Assembly: GCF_020520425.1 (NCBI RefSeq)
Contig: NC_079490.1
Coordinates: 2,914,001 to 2,978,000, forward strand
Direction of reading: 5' to 3'
Source of the DNA: Spinacia oleracea
Lineage: Eukaryota; Streptophyta; Magnoliopsida; Caryophyllales; Amaranthaceae
Length of the DNA: 64,000 bases
In this document: piece after piece, positions 47,391 to 59,704 of the stretch
How the letters are laid out: every line of letters starts with the position of its first letter
Numbering within the stretch: position 1 is the stretch's first letter
Position numbers and translations under genes: made by a program
The notes under the pieces: generated by a model
Told to the model about the DNA's origin: nothing
Database searches by the model: none
What the model saw: the letters and a program-made list of their open reading frames with translations, nothing else

Positions 47391-49999
47391 ACTAAAAATT
47401 TCCGTTTAAGAAAATGTTGATTCAGTTCATTTGAAGTATTTTCAATTTATAGGTACATTTGAAATTATGGCTTTGATTAGCACATTTTTATGTCGGATTA
47501 TAGTTTGTGATGTTCATGTGGAGTTTGTTAGTAATTGTGATTGCATTGAACTAGTTTTTAAAGTATTTAGGGTTTTGTATGCTAGTGATTTTGCGATTGA
47601 ACATTTAGGGTACTGATAATTACCCCTAAAAAAATACGTTACTTGAATTTTCCATATATACTGTATTAACCTTCAATAAGTTTGCAAATAATCCAATTGA
47701 AACATTTGTTCGAGATTGTTGTAATATATATTTTCTAAATTGAAGATCTAAAGTTCATAATGTGTGTGTGAAAGTAATCAATCGAGCCGTGGAAGCGTTT
47801 ATAACTATTGTTATGTGCTTGTGGTTGTGAATTATGTATTTATAGCATGTAAAATTGTACATGTATGGTTTGTTTGGCTTTATACTTGTCTGTTGAGTTC
47901 AGTAATATCTTCTGATGGTGTGCTGTTCTGTTGGATTACTAGATGTGTAATTTTCGTTCTTGATTCGCTATTTGATCATATTTATGTATGAATCTTTAAA
48001 CTTGAGTAATGATAGATTACATTTGTTTATGCAAAACCCTTTAGCGTGCTATGATATACTCTTAAGAAGTATGATGCTTTTCTCTCGAACCAAATTCCAA
48101 TTGCTTGCATAAACGTGTGTGGTTGCGTTTTGCCTGAATTAAGCTCTAATTTTTATTTGAGTGATGTGTATAACAAATTAATGACTGTAGTTAGTGGGAT
48201 AACTTCAGAAAGATTCTATATTTTGTCATTCTTTGCAAATCTGTTTGAGCTGTCTTGTGTTATGTCTCATTTTGTGCCATTTAGTCTGAGCGTTCTGTTT
48301 TTACCGAGTCACATGATGTTTTAGCTACTGGTTAGCAGTCTAACAGATTTACCTGGGTTATCCTGGTTTTTGATGATCAGAGATGCAGACTTACAGTGTA
48401 TGAATTGTATTAGTCCATTATCAGATTCCAATTCCATATACATATGTTGGAATTGAACTGTTACATCCATAATTAATCATAACTTTGTCTGCTTAATTGA
48501 TCTTTCATGAACTACAAACATTATTAGGCACTAGGCAGAGTAGTTTTAGTTATGCTGAAAGCCTGAAAGGAAGTAATAATGTTAACTACTACTTCCACTT
48601 TACCCTTGCTTGAGTACATCCTACTTTTGCTCTTTTGGTTTAGTTTCTTTCTACTATCTGTCATCTTTTATGTTTCCTCATACATTTTTCCGCCAGCGTT
48701 AGCCAATTTAATTGGAAGTGATTGGTTTACCATCTCATTTGACACAATACAACTCTATTTGGGCATTGGCACATTATGTCTACATGCATGCATAAACTTG
48801 TAGTTTTGAACATTTAGTTGTTCCTAGCATGTTGTATAATCGGATTCATTTTAGCTCAATGGATCAATTGTTTATCACTTCTTTGCAGGATTTCACGTTT
48901 TTTATTTATCAAACCATGTTCTGCATTTACCATGAATGTCTCAAAGACTCAAACTCTCTCTGTCCTTGCTACTTTATACTGATGTAAGCCTGTAACTGTT
49001 AGAACTTGTTTATGGTCCTCTTTATTGAAAGTTGTTTAAGGTCTATGTTCCATGGCATATTTTTCTTATCTTTTATTTTTACTTTAAACTGACGTAACGT
49101 TCCATATTAGCCGGTAAGATCTATTTCTCATGTTGCTTTGTAACTGCTTGTTCATAGAGTTGAGATCGAGGAACCAGCTGGGACTTTGTGGTCAAGTAAT
49201 TGACATTTGCCACAAACACTGATGGGTATGAAGCTTTATGACTCGTAGATAATACATTGCAAGGTCGGTTTGGAGAAAAAATCAGGTATCCCTTTTTCTC
49301 AGCTCCATCAGACATCAGTTTCCATTAATCTTGTTAATGTTGTGTTATACTGTTATGTTATTTCTTGAATAAGGAATTCTTGGGTTTCTATCATCCTCAT
49401 CAAAAGGATCAAGGGGTTTAGCATTGGCCTAAAGGCCGGATAGATAAAGACAATTATGTTTAAAAAGATGCTTCCTGTCCCTTTGCTGCAGTTCATTCAG
49501 TCTAGATGCCTGATATTATATTATCCTTTAGCCTAATCTGTTTTTATTTTGCACTTAAAATTGCTGAGAATTAGCTACATTTGTGATGTTGAGAATTATA
49601 TTACATTTCTGTTAATATAAACTAGGAAGCGCATCAATCAAACAAGAGAGAATTCGAGTTCTCGATGAGTGGACTGTGGCTCACTAATCCTCTTCATAGT
49701 CATTCATTGATTCGAAACTCTGTTCCATTATTGTATGATAGTTTTCATCTAGTCTATACATTATGGGCTTTCCTGTTTCCCATAAGCTGCCTTTTCTGTC
49801 CTAATAGTTTTTTGGATTAGTTAATAAAGATCTAAGTTAGGTGTCAGCTATATACAAAAGAAGGGCTTTTGAATAATTGTCTTGTTGATGATGGTGACTC
49901 GGTTTTCGAAACATGGTTTCTTTGTGGCCACCTCTTTTGTTTTTCTAGCTTGCTTGGATGATTGGTCTTCTTGCTTCGAGAAAGTGTAATACAATTTAA
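47391..49999 (+). other. T-rich, intron-like region, no gene proven
   Basis: Plus strand T-rich as in plant introns. Short open stretches at 49160-49200 (VEIEEPAGTLWSSN) and from about 49626 (~65 codons, first ATG opening MSGLWLTNPLHSHS) follow plausible acceptors, but I recognise no family. Nothing else seen. Confidence 0.3.
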
Positions 50000-50001
50000 T
50001 A

Positions 50002-50633
50002 CTCTCTCTGTTTTTTTTAAAGGGTTACACTTTGACTGGCACATAGTTTTATGAGGTTTGAGTTGAATTTGTTAAAATAATACTCCCTCTGTATTTATTT
50101 AAGGGATACACTTGCCTTTTCCGGCCGTATTTATTTAAGAGATACACTTGCCATTTTTAGTAACCTTATCAACCCCACCATCTAATTAAATAATATATCT
50201 ACACCCCACCCCCACCCCCCACTCCCTAAAATGACATGGTCCCCACTTGTTTTTCTTATTAAAATATCTACTCAACCCCACTTGTTTTATTACTTTATTT
50301 CATTCAATTCTTTTTCTTAATACCCGTGCCCGGCCAAGTGTATCTCTTAAATAAATACGGAGGGAGTACGAGGTATGCAAGTTGGGTAAGTAGTTATTTC
50401 TTTATTGTAAAAATTTGATTGTAGGTGAATTATTAATAGTGAGAAAATATGGTGCGAGTATGCATGAGGATCATGTGAGAGAAGGATAAAATAATACAAT
50501 TGGGAGTGGGCACCATGAGAAGGAAAAGATATGATTAAGTAGTGTAGTAAGTTTCCATTTGTGGAACTGTAACACTTAAACAAAAACGGCCAATTTACGT
50601 AAGTGTAACACTTATTCAAAGAATTGGAGGGAG
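50002..50633. mobile_element. Stowaway-like MITE interrupted by another
   Basis: Outer ends CTCTCTCTGTTTTTTTTAAA and CAAAGAATTGGAGGGAG, TA flanks. Inner element 50083-50366. Confidence 0.65.
50083..50366. mobile_element. Nested Stowaway-like MITE
   Basis: CTCCCTCTGTATTTATTTAA to TTAAATAAATACGGAGGGAG with TA flanks. An extra TATTTATTTAAGAGATACAC copy lies near the left end. Confidence 0.75.
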
Positions 50634-50785
50634 TAGTATATGGTACCCCGTAGAATCGTAGATACTCGTGAAAAACAATGAAAAAGGGCCAAAAGTCCCA
50701 TGAGTATATACGAAGTACGGAGTATGTGAATATGTGATAGACTTATTGTATTAGGATTAAAATCCCTAGGACCAATCAAAAGTGT

Positions 50786-50857
50786 GGGCATTTGGTCTAG
50801 TGGTATGATTCTCGCTTTGGGTGCGAGAGGTCCCGAGTTCGATTCTCGGAATGCCCC
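50786..50857 (+). tRNA. tRNA-Pro (anticodon TGG)
   Basis: 72 nt. Acceptor stem GGGCATT/AATGCCC, anticodon stem CTCGC/GCGAG with loop TTTGGGT (anticodon TGG at 50818-50820), T arm CCGAG-TTCGATT-CTCGG. A box TGGTCTAGTGGT and B box GTTCGATTC. A T run (TTTTT at ~50870) follows as a Pol III stop. No intron; no encoded CCA (CAAC follows the discriminator). Looks intact and nuclear-type. Confidence 0.95.
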
Positions 50858-50871
50858 AACTTACCACATCT

Positions 50872-52815
50872 TTTTGGGGGATGTCACTTTTTATGCCTTT
50901 AAAAAGTTAGCAGTTTTGTTCTAGAGGCAGTGAGGGCGTGAGGCACTACTTTGTCAGTGGGTTGTCACTCCATTTCCTAATGGTACAGAGCTGGGATATA
51001 CTTAATCTATAAGGGCCCAAAAAAGCATTCAAAGCAATCCCTTTTCTGGAATTTTTCCAGGTTCTGGAAAATATGTTGATTAACAAGCTATGGAGTTTTG
51101 TGGTTCATCAACATGCCACAAATGGAGAATCAGACCAATGAATAATATAGTGACTTCAGTAGTGCATAGAAAACTTTATCTGCACAGGCAGGGAGTGAGA
51201 TGGTAATGCAAATATTTAGCTTGGCTCCTCCTGTGTTAATTCAATTATATGGTTCAAAATTTTGATTTGGAAATATTAATTATAAATTCATCACGTCGAA
51301 TTTCAAGCTACGTCTGATAACCATTGAAATAGCCTGAAGTTATCTTCTTTTTGTCTGTAAACTGATAAGCTCCTATCAGTGGATGGTAGATGATGCATCT
51401 TAGTTATCCCAGGCCTAATATCAAAGTGTTTGAATATCAAAGTGTTTAACATTTTTTGGTTTGTTTAATCTTTAGCAATTTGATGATGGGCAGGTAGCAT
51501 TAACAAATAGCAGATTTGATCAGTAAATAACAGAATCTGTAGAACTTGTAGAAGTGTGTGAAAATCAGTAGCTATGAAGCATGAGCTAGTTTTTTTGGAT
51601 CAACACAAAAACGCTTCAATATGCTTCCTCCCATAATCTTATTGAACCCTAATTTAATCTTACATTTTACTATTTCCAAACATCATCAAATAGATGATTT
51701 ACTGAACTACTGATTAAATCTATCATTTTGGTTTCAATCAATCTACACTTTTGGCTCCAATCTGTTTAAGGAAGGTGAGTTGATTTTCTAAAGCGAGGGT
51801 ATATGTCAACTGGATTTAAGTTTACTTTTATTATTTTACTATGAAGGTATCTATTGTTAAGGCTGCCAAATTGTTGTGTGTGTGTGTGTGGGGGGGAGGG
51901 GGGGGGGGGGGGGGTATATTTGGCTCACTTAGTGCAAGTATGGATTTGTAGTCCTACCACTCAAAGTTTGTCAAGTCTATGTCATGTTTTGCTCAATTGT
52001 AATTTTTTTTAAATAATTTCTTTAATTGTCATTGAGGTGTGAATAGGATATAGCATTCTGAAAGTGAATCTTCTACTTGAATAATATTGCTGACATGGTG
52101 TTAAGAACTGGAAAATTTGTTTTAAAGTCGCTAATTCAATCTCGCTTTGCAGTTTGTAGGGTAAGACATACGCGGTTGGCTATGTTGATGTTTGAGAGAT
52201 TAGATGAACACAGGCGTGATTATCAAGTTTACGATACACGGTATGCTGATTTTTGCTTCTTGTTATGGTAATTTAGCAAAATTCACCCCTGATATAAAAA
52301 CAGCATAGTAAATGTTATTTTTTCTCCTTGATAATCACATCTATAGTCTATTGAACGAGACGAAGACATGAAGTGCTATATTCTAGTATAGTCGAGTGAT
52401 GTCGTAGCTAGTGTAACGTACTATTCAAGATGAACTAGAAACTCACCAAAATCGACGTTTAATATTGTAAAGTGCTGAATTTTGTTTTAACCCATAGTAT
52501 TTTCTAGTGGATTCATCCATGGAGTAACAAACAACCATGCCATGACACCCCTTCCCTTATGTCTCTATATCTTGTCTTCATCCATCATTTTAAATCTAGT
52601 GAACCATGACTTCCTCTTCTCCCATTTCTATATCTTGTCTTTATTCCACATTCCACATTGTTCAATCTAGTCCAGATTATCTTCCTCTCTATGGAGATAA
52701 GAAGTTACTACAAGTACAGTAATTTACCCCAAGCTTTGATTAGTTGGTTTTCGGTTGATATTTAAAAGTTTTTAGGAAGGGATTTCTCAAGAAGTGGGAG
52801 TTGTTTGATTGGCAA
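50872..52815 (+). other. Intergenic or intronic, no gene proven
   Basis: Mostly AT-rich. 51878-51914 is a GT repeat followed by a poly-G run. 52141-52240 is a short coding-like stretch after a TTTGCAG acceptor and before a GTATGC donor (RHTRLAMLMFERLDEHRRDY); I cannot assign it to a family. If real it would be an isolated exon. Confidence 0.3.
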
Positions 52816-52882
52816 AAATTAACTCCCTACAGTTAGTCATGCAGTTAATCCTAACTTTTTATGGAATGTAACTTCCTACATC

Positions 52883-53196
52883 TAAAGATGGTTTGGGGTC
52901 GGGCCCTGTTGTACTTCGGGCCGAGCCCATGTGCTTGATCAACGCCCATCCCACTTGTTACGTGTCGGGTTAGACCGGGCTGATTCTTTTTTTTAAAAAA
53001 TTTGTGACCCAGACTCGGCGCAAAGTCTAATTTCACTGAATTTAATGTACCTTGTCGTGATTTTTCCAAAAATATACGGCCCGAGCACGGCCCACTGCCC
53101 AGGACTTTGTGCTCGTGCCAAGCAATACTTTTTCCGTGCCCGTACCGGGCCGGGCCTTAACCCGATCCAGCCCAGCCTAGATCAGTGACATCTTTA
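52883..53196. mobile_element. hAT-type MITE, TAAAGATGG family
   Basis: TAAAGATGGTTTGGGGTCGG to CAGTGACATCTTTA. Perfect 8-bp duplication CCTACATC at 52875-52882 and 53197-53204. Confidence 0.88.
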
Positions 53197-53285
53197 CCTA
53201 CATCCAGCCAATGCCTAGTAATTAACTTCCTACAGTTAGTCATGCAGTTAATCTTGACTTTTTCCGGAATGTAACTTCCTACATC

Positions 53286-53618
53286 TAAAGATGGTTGTGG
53301 GTCGGGTCGTGTAGTACTTCAGGCTGAGCCCATGTGCCTGACCGAGTGACCCATTCCATCCCACTTGTTACATGTCAGGTTGGACTGGGCTGAATTTTTT
53401 TAAAATGCGACCCAGACTCGGCCCGAAGCCTGATTTCACTCAATTTAATGCACCTTGTCGTGATTTTTCCAAAAATATACGGCCCGGGCTCATCCTACTT
53501 CCCACGACTTTGTGACTTTGTGCTCGTGCCAAGCAATACTTTTTCCTTGCACGTACCGGGCCGTGCCTCCCCCCGATCCAGCCCAGCCTAGCCTAGCCTA
53601 TTCCAGTGACACTCTTTA
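53286..53618. mobile_element. hAT-type MITE, duplicated copy of the previous one
   Basis: Same ends and the same CCTACATC flanks (53278-53285 and 53619-53626), so it was copied by the segmental duplication rather than by a second insertion. Confidence 0.88.
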
Positions 53619-54225
53619 CCTACATCCAACATTCTAACCAATGTCTAGTCTTTGTATTGAATATTCTACTAATTCTAGTACTCATCCTTGAATAAAAAAA
53701 AAGGAGTAGCTCAGAGACATTCTTACCGTAGCTAAAAGATGGGAATTAACACTATACCCTATTAAAAACATACCATCATCCCTAGATGCTTTCCAAAGTG
53801 AATGATATTGCTTGCACGTGCTAGGCTGTATAGAATATACATGCATACAAAAACAAAAACTGAAGGCTGCCACTGCTTATTATTATCCACAGATCTCTAG
53901 AAAAAAGGGGTTGGAGAAGATGATGAAGAAGAAGAGAGTAGACTTATAAAAAATCATATGAAAATATTTCTCTCTTTCCATCTGTTTTTTATTTTTTTCC
54001 AAGTTACACAACAATCCATGAAATTTTCTAATGCCCTTGTTAGTAGCTACTGACTGACCCATATGCTTTGTCTTTCTTACTAGTGAAAAAGAAGAAATGT
54101 TCTTCTCTAAAGCATATTTTGTTTTTGTCCTTTGAAACTCACATCACCACAAGAGTATCTTTTTCTTAGCCCTTTTATCTTCTTCCTTTCAAAATCATAT
54201 TTGAAAATCATATTATATACAAGTA

Positions 54226-54613
54226 TTTAGGAAAGGTGTACAAGTAAAGGTCGTACCAAGTGCACAAGACTCCCGTTATTTAGCGTAGTGTCAGTTTGAA
54301 GAAGGTTCACATATACGCACTCTTACCCTTATTTTGCTAAAGAGTTGTTTTCAGGGATCGAACCCGTGACATAGCAGATAGTAACTAGACATTTGACCAT
54401 GGCGCCAAGGCACGATTAGGAAAGGTGTACAAGTAAAGGTCGTACCCAGTGTACAAGACTTCCCCTGTTTAGCGTAGGGCCAGTTTGGAGAAAGTTCACA
54501 TATACGCGACCCTTATTTTCATAAAGAGTTGTTTTCAGGGATCGAACCCGTGATATAGCAGGTAGTAAGTAGACATTTGACCATTGCACGATTAGGAAAG
54601 GTGTAAAAGTAAA
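54226..54613 (-). mobile_element. Two tRNA-derived SINEs in tandem
   Basis: Read on the minus strand each unit has TGGTCAAATGTCTA and CACGGGTTCGATCCCTGAA (B box), then AACAACTCTTTA and a CTTGTGCACTTGGTACGACC-type end. Units about 54248-54415 and 54437-54598. The flank AGGAAAGGTGTACAAGTAAA occurs three times (54231, 54419 and, slightly changed, 54596), before, between and after them. Confidence 0.8.
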
Positions 54614-55766
54614 AAGAAAAGTTAATAAAAAAATACATATAGTCTGTTTCTTTCTTCTGACCTTCTCTTTGATATTCTCAACTCTCAAGCATCTCTATGC
54701 TTACTTTCAGAAGCGGGGAAAAGACTAAAGATATCTTTGAATATACTAACAGATAAATTTAGTGGGCCTCACAAATCCACACTTGTTAGAAAGATTTTTT
54801 TTTTTTACTATTATAAATTATAGTCTTTCGTCTCATTATTCTAGATTTGAAGAGTATGTATGATATGGACATTGATTATGTTATATGTACTATTTTTAAA
54901 AGTTAGGCTTAATCAGATCCTTAGCATGTGAGATTTCATGATTTCTCTGGAATCAACGATAGTTAATTTGTATATTGCTTGCTTCATGGAGCTTTTAAAA
55001 TTGAACCTTACTTAAGTATTAAACTAGGGTTTGCTTCTTAGGTGGATTTGATAGATTGATCTTGAGAATTGGCAAACTTTGTTTAATTAATCCCAATCAC
55101 CATATATAAGCCTCAGAATCATCACCCAAGTAATTTGAAATAATACCTCAAGAACACACCACAACAACCATATAAATTACCACAAATAAGTCTCAGAATG
55201 TCATCTATTTTACCCCAAAACAATGGATTTGGCATGTTATGGTAATATGAACTGTTATTATTATGCTATATGTGATATTTAATGTATCCTTTTATTGATA
55301 TTCTTAACTCCTAACTGATAAAGGACAAAGGGAAAATTAAGCAATAGGTTAAATCTCTGATCAACAACTTTCCTTCAGGAACTTAAATAATGTTCTCTTG
55401 TATTTCTGTGCTTATTGTCTGATTACTAGCCTTCTCTGTTCTTAGACCACAATATTGGTTTAATCCGACTGTTGATGTTTGCTGTAATCTGTCTTTTAAC
55501 CCTTCTTGATACTCTTGATGTTTAAACTTTTAAATATTCTTGTACAGCTAGTCATTTTGATTCCCAGGAATGAACTAGACCAGTAAATGCATCATATATT
55601 CATATTGTACATTTACTTGAAAGGTCATGCCTAAATCTTTATTCTTGACTGCTTCACAACCTTTCCAAGTACTCATTGGATATGTGTGTGCCAGGGAATC
55701 AAAACTCCCTAGCAACTGAGTTAGCTATATGAGTGCTAGTAATGCAAGGTTGTTGTTTGAACTTAA
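54614..55766. other. Intergenic, nothing recognised
   Basis: AT-rich unique sequence with no repeat structure, RNA gene or convincing frame that I can see. Confidence 0.4.
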
Positions 55767-56082
55767 GCCTTGTTTGGCAATTAGCGGTTAGGTAGTTTGA
55801 CTAGCTGTTAGTTGCTTGTATTAGTTGGTTTGACTTGGTAGTTGAGGTGGTTGTTTGTGAAAAATGTTTGGTAAATTAGTTGTTAGCTTTTTGATGTGCA
55901 AAATGATCATGAAATGGCGTAGGTTGGTAAGGGTTGTAGTTTTAGACGATATTAGGACAAACTTATCAATTTATCACCACTTATTCAAACATCTAATGCA
56001 AAAAACTCATATATTGAGCTTTTCAAAATCAGTTTTTTCACCTCAAAACTCTCGTCTAAACCTCTCATAACCAAACACTCCC
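55767..56082. mobile_element. Tourist-like MITE (TAA duplication)
   Basis: GCCTTGTTTGGCAATTAGCG at the left, TAACCAAACACTCCC at the right, TAA at 55764-55766 and 56083-56085. Host text GTAATGC(A/G)AG..TGTTGTTTGAACTTA occurs on both sides (~55739 and ~56105). Confidence 0.65.
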
Positions 56083-56085
56083 TAA

Positions 56086-56944
56086 TCCCTATATGATTGC
56101 TTTGTAATGCGAGACTGTTGTTTGAACTTATACTTCGTTCTTTTCAGCCTTTTCTGAACTTATTTAAACACCATGATTCACATCCGAAGTTTTATTAGTT
56201 ACATCTTACAGGAACAAACAGGTTTCTAATTATAGGTATGCTTCTTTTGTTCCACTGACTTAAATATAAGTTGAGATTTGTATTGACTTCTAGTTGGTGT
56301 AAATGCATACAGGTTTAAGAATTAAGATAGTAGTGACAGTGGGGTGCAATAATTGTGGAGAAAATGCTATGAACGTAAAGCAACAAACAGAAAGAAAAAA
56401 AAAAAAAAAAAACTCTGTGCACTCAGGTCCACGTCCGTGTCCAAATCCATGCACATATTGAGGTAACTCTTTCTCTCACTCTATGGCCCACACTCTGGTA
56501 AAATGAGTATGAGTGTGTGTGTGTGTGTCTTTGTCTGTGGTATATGGAAGTAGTGCAGTTGATCACATGGAGAGAGATTGGTCATGTGATGTAATGCATA
56601 ATTTAACACTGCACAAAACAAAGAATCAGTCAAATCTAGAATAGAATCTTCCTTATTTTTCTAGATGTGAAAATTATTTTAAAGACAAGATGAAACAAAA
56701 CAAAAACTTTCTCAACGGGAAATTTACAACCTTTGAATAGAAGAAGAAGAAGAAGAAGAACATCTAGGGTCTTCTTGATCTTCTTTTAGTTGTGTTGGAT
56801 TTTTTGAGTTAAATGAGACAGTCTATGATAAGATCATTCATAGTAGGAGATAATGACAAAAGAAATTTAAGACATGTTATAAGTTAGAACCTTCAACCTA
56901 GTAATATAAGATCATGACATAGACATTATTAGTAGTGCTAGTTA
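56086..56944. other. Intergenic with simple repeats
   Basis: A poly-A run at 56394-56411, a GT microsatellite at ~56513-56529 and a GAA microsatellite at ~56742-56762. No gene seen. Confidence 0.5.
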
Positions 56945-57963
56945 TGGCCTAGTAGTGAGATTGGTTCTAGGATAAGGTGACCAAAGAACATAGACAACTT
57001 AGTGATGATATATGTGCTTTTGATTCAGATAAGTTAGCGTGTACGTATACCTAAAAATTATGGACGTTGAGCGTGTCTTAATTAAAATTTACTTTGTTTT
57101 GTTTTAATAATAAATGAGTTCGGGATCTTTACGTGATTATTATCCTTCCATTCATTAACAATGGCCTTGTGGTGAGATTGAGACAACTAGTGATGATGTG
57201 CTTTTGATTCAGAGAAGTTAGCGTGTATGTATACCTAAAATTATGGATGTTCGAACGTGTCTTAATTAAAATTTACTTAGTTTTGTTTTAATAACAAATG
57301 AGTTCGAGATCTTACTTGATTATTATCCTTCCATCCATTAACAATGGCCTTGTGGTGAGATTGGCTCTAGGATAAGGTGACCAAAGAACATAGACACCTA
57401 GTGATTATGTGCTTTTGATTCAGACTAGTTAGCGTGTATGAATTCCTAAAATTCATGGACGTTGAATGTGTCTTAATTAAAATTTACTTTGTTTTGTTTT
57501 AGTAACAAATGAGTTCAAGATCTTACTTGATTATTATCCTTCCATCCAATTTACAATGGCCTTGTGGTGAGATTGACTCTAGGATAAGGTGACCAAGGAA
57601 CATAGACAACTAGTGATGTGGTTTTGATTTAGACAAGTTAGCGTGTATGTATACTTAAAAACTATGGATGTTTGAATGTGTCTTAATTAAAATTTCCTTT
57701 GTTTTGTTTTAATAACAAATGAGTTCAAGATCTTACTTGATTATTATCGTTCCATCCATTAGCAATGGCCTTGTGGTGAGATTGGCTCTAGGATAAGGTG
57801 ATCAAGGAACATAGACAACTTAGTGATGATGTGCTTTTGGTTCAGACAAGTTAGCGTGTATGTATACCTAAAATTTATGTATGTTTGAACGTTTCTTAAT
57901 TAAAATTTACTTTGTTTTGTTTTAATAACAAATGAGTTCAAGATCTTACTTCTTGATTATTAC
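56945..57963. repeat. Five-copy tandem array, ~210-bp unit
   Basis: TGGCCTTGTGGTGAGATTG (TGGCCTAGTAGTGAGATTG in copy 1) starts copies at 56945, 57162, 57345, 57557 and 57766. Each continues CTCTAGGATAAGGTGACCAA, AGTTAGCGTGTATGTATACC, TGTCTTAATTAAAATTTACT and AACAAATGAGTTC. Copy 2 lacks ~30 bp (the GGATAAGG block). Copies 3-5 are closest to each other. Confidence 0.9.
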
Positions 57964-58455
57964 ATAACTTGTTTTGCTTGCTTTTGAGTATGCCCCAAAG
58001 ATCAGATGTACTGTGTTTTTTAGTTGGTTATGCATTTAGCCAGTAAGGAGATAGTTAGATATTGTCTTACTTTTACCAAAAGAAGAAAAAGAGGAAATAA
58101 TTACATGTGAGGTAATCAGTTGCTTCTATTTCTTCATACTTGAGGGTTTTTGGAAGCTCGTTTATTGGAGAAAAAAGGGGAAATTGGTAACTATAGCCTA
58201 CCATTTTCCATTATATGATGATGTTAATAATTATGTAATTCATCATACTGTTTTTTTCCTTCACTACCTTTTTCATAATCAAATTAAGAAAATAATGTTA
58301 TAGTTCATAATCACTATATATGTTTTGTAGTCTTTGCCTAATTGTAATACTACGCGTTGAAATATTTGGGTTCTTGTGTCACAATTAACCTTCTATTATG
58401 CACCAACTAGTCGATAAATCATTGTTTTTTTTTTCTTTCTGATCGACTTTTATGA

Positions 58456-59392
58456 AGTACTTCCTCCGCTCCATAAATATTGTAACCTTTGGAGTTGACT
58501 ATTACGTTATTCGCACACTTCTCTTTGACCATGTGAGATAGCTAGTGTTAGATTTATTTCGATATATACTTATTGTGATCGACTTTTGAATAGGATGGTG
58601 GGGTGGTTTTGAAGTGATTTTCATACTAAGTACTTCCTCCACTCCATAAATATTGTAACCTTTGGACTTTTATGTTATTCACACAATCCTCTTTAACCAT
58701 GTCAGGCCGTGTTAGATTTTCTTCGATATAAACTTATTGTGATTGGCTTTTGGATAGGGTTAATGTTAGTCACACACTCCTCTTTGACCATGTTAGATAG
58801 CTAGTGTTAGTGCTTGTTTGGTTCACTTGGGTACTAACTTCCCATGGGACGTTTTATTTCATAGGAAGTTAATTCCTTTATTAAGTACTTAGTAAATAGC
58901 TTGATGATGTTTGGTTGAACTTAGACATTTAGTAATACATGGGCATTGACATGGGAATTGACATGGGAATTATGACTAACCAAGGGGAGGGTAGGTAAGT
59001 CACTTCCCATGTTTCATAGGAATTTCAACTTCCCAAAGAAGTTATAATTCCCCCTTACGTACTCTCATTTCATGACAACCAAACAACTTAAAGTATATGC
59101 ACTTCCTAGGAATTCATACTTCCCCTTCATTTACTTGCAATCAAACAAGCCCTTATATTTGCTTCGATATATACTTATTCTGATCGACTTTTGAATAGGG
59201 CTTGTGTGGTGGTTTTGAATTGGTTTTCATACGAAGTACTTCATCCGCTCCATAAATATTATAACCTTTGTACTATTATGTCATCCGAATAACTCCTCCT
59301 CTGACTATGTGATATCGTATTAGATTTGTTTCAATATATACTTTTTTGTGATCGACTTTTGAATAGGTTTTTTTTGGTTAGAAGTAATTTTG
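58456..59392. repeat. Degenerate tandem array of a Stowaway-ended unit, split by a MITE
   Basis: TACTTC(C/A)TCC(G/A)CTCCATAAATAT starts units near 58458, 58631 and 59237; each has GATATATACTTATT(G/C)TGAT and CGACTTTTGAATAGG. The third is separated by the element at 58810-59152. Confidence 0.7.
58810..59152. mobile_element. Tourist-like MITE (TTA duplication)
   Basis: GTGCTTGTTTGGTTCACTTG at the left, TTGCAATCAAACAAGCCC at the right, TTA at 58807-58809 and 59153-59155. GGAAGTTA/TAACTTCC and CCCATG words are mirrored inside. It disrupts a repeat whose intact copy (GTGTTAGATTTATTTCGATA, ~58544) gives a near-matching empty site. Confidence 0.8.
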
Positions 59393-59704
59393 AATATTAA
59401 TTAGTGTTGAAAATAGTAATGTGGGCCCTATTTAAGAGAATCTAGATGAGTTGATATCCTACTACAGTAGAACTGTTTTACTCCCCACATAGGGAAGCAA
59501 CTGTTGGGGGGGAGTCCCACGCCCCTTCAGTCCCACTAGACTTGTGGCCGAAAGAGAGAAGTTGTAAAAAGTGATTTTTTAAGGGCAAAGGGATGAGTGA
59601 GAGAAAGAAAGGAACACGTTCCAACCCTTTCTCTTTCTCTTTGGTAGAGTCACGGGTGTACCTTGAACAACGATATTAACTATTCAATTTTAAAAGATTA
59701 TTGG

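Larger units (their letters stand above)
52816..53650. repeat. Tandem duplication, ~403-bp period, each copy with a hAT MITE
   Basis: AATTAACT(C/T)CCTACAGTTA begins each unit (52816 and 53219), then CATGCAGTTAATC, GGAATGTAACTTCCTACATC and the MITE. Unit 2 ends near CCAATGTCTAGT, matching CCAATGCCTAGT at the unit 1 end. Confidence 0.85.
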
